64,000 bases of DNA, taken from Bathynomus jamesi. Lineage: Eukaryota; Arthropoda; Malacostraca; Isopoda; Cirolanidae. Of this stretch, positions 63,831 to 64,000 are shown in pieces. The stretch is from contig JAJOZX010007469.1 of the NCBI GenBank assembly GCA_023014485.1, positions 162,270-226,269 of the forward strand, written 5' to 3'. Both the position numbers and the translations under genes were made by a program. The notes under the pieces are model-generated. The model worked only from the letters and a program-made list of their open reading frames with translations, had not been told where the DNA came from and did not search any database. Position 1 is the stretch's first letter. Each line of letters opens with the position of its first letter.

Positions 63831-64000
63831 TGAAAATAATAGAAACTTTTAAACGTTTATTTATGAATTTTTTGGGTTAATGGACTTGAGTTAACGGAAG
63901 TTAAATGTAACGGAAGTTAATTAGTCCGATAATGATTTCAAAGTTAACTTAAAAGTTAAATCGTTAACGAAAAAGTTAACTTCGTTAATTAACGATTAAC

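Larger units (their letters stand above)
62136..64000 (-). mobile_element. hAT-C transposon, running off the window
   Basis: The left end CAGTGGTGGGCACCGTTAAC is followed by GTTAACTTCGTTAACC units. The right side (63880-64000) has matching ACGGAAGTTAA and GTTAACTTCGTTAATTAACG units, but the terminal repeat is beyond 64000. It encodes a hAT C-terminus and a probable BED finger on the minus strand. Deletion derivative at 45785-46578. Confidence 0.85.

Overview
The window is intergenic DNA from a repeat-rich animal genome. I recognise no intact host gene, no functional tRNA or rRNA gene and no CRISPR array. Almost every coding stretch is a decayed piece of a transposable element (TE). The set of families points to an arthropod: CR1/L2-like, RTE-like and jockey-like LINEs, Penelope-like elements (PLEs) with GIY-YIG, FLYWCH-type MULEs, hAT, Tigger/pogo, mariner/Tc1, piggyBac- and Merlin-like elements, tRNA-derived SINEs, very long (TA)n/(TG)n tracts and short (TTAGG)n arrays. 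The LINE at 43.1-44.9 kb resembles families I associate with decapod crustaceans, but that assignment is an inference from memory.

Layout. 0.1-3.5 kb: minus-strand CR1/L2-like LINE with endonuclease, reverse transcriptase (RT) and an ORF1 esterase tail, next to a 5S-rRNA-derived sequence. 3.5-11.7 kb: a recurring non-coding repeat (called R1 here), an LTR-like block and mariner debris. 11.8-16.3 kb: RTE-like LINE split by a 3-kb FLYWCH MULE, itself split by a fold-back element. 16.4-25.3 kb: R1 copies, MITEs, an inverted SINE pair, a Merlin-like element and two mariner fragments. 25.3-27.6 kb: second, 5'-truncated copy of the first LINE. 27.7-33.8 kb: hairpin MITEs, R1 copies and PLE-1 with hammerhead-like motifs. 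33.9-41.2 kb: a LINE fragment split by a 6.6-kb hAT carrying a second hAT and a 3.6-kb palindromic PLE (PLE-B). 41.2-48.5 kb: R1, mariner, LINE, dimeric tRNA SINEs, hAT deletion derivative and an inverted mariner pair. 48.5-57.8 kb: one R1 copy interrupted by a Tc1-like element and by a Tigger that holds an LTR-like element. 57.9-64 kb: jockey-like LINE containing two fold-back elements and a hAT MITE, truncated by a hAT that runs off the end.

The strongest novelty is a set of three fold-back elements (14463-15520, 58248-58843, 59223-60194). They share related termini (GG-N-GC, two variable bases, then GGACA or CGACA), arms made of short tandem units and 8-9 bp target duplications. One carries a FLYWCH fragment in both arms and sits inside a FLYWCH MULE whose own termini are also reiterated. 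Other strong observations are the near-perfect palindromic PLE with mirrored hammerhead-like motifs and several insertions whose order can be read from preserved target duplications.
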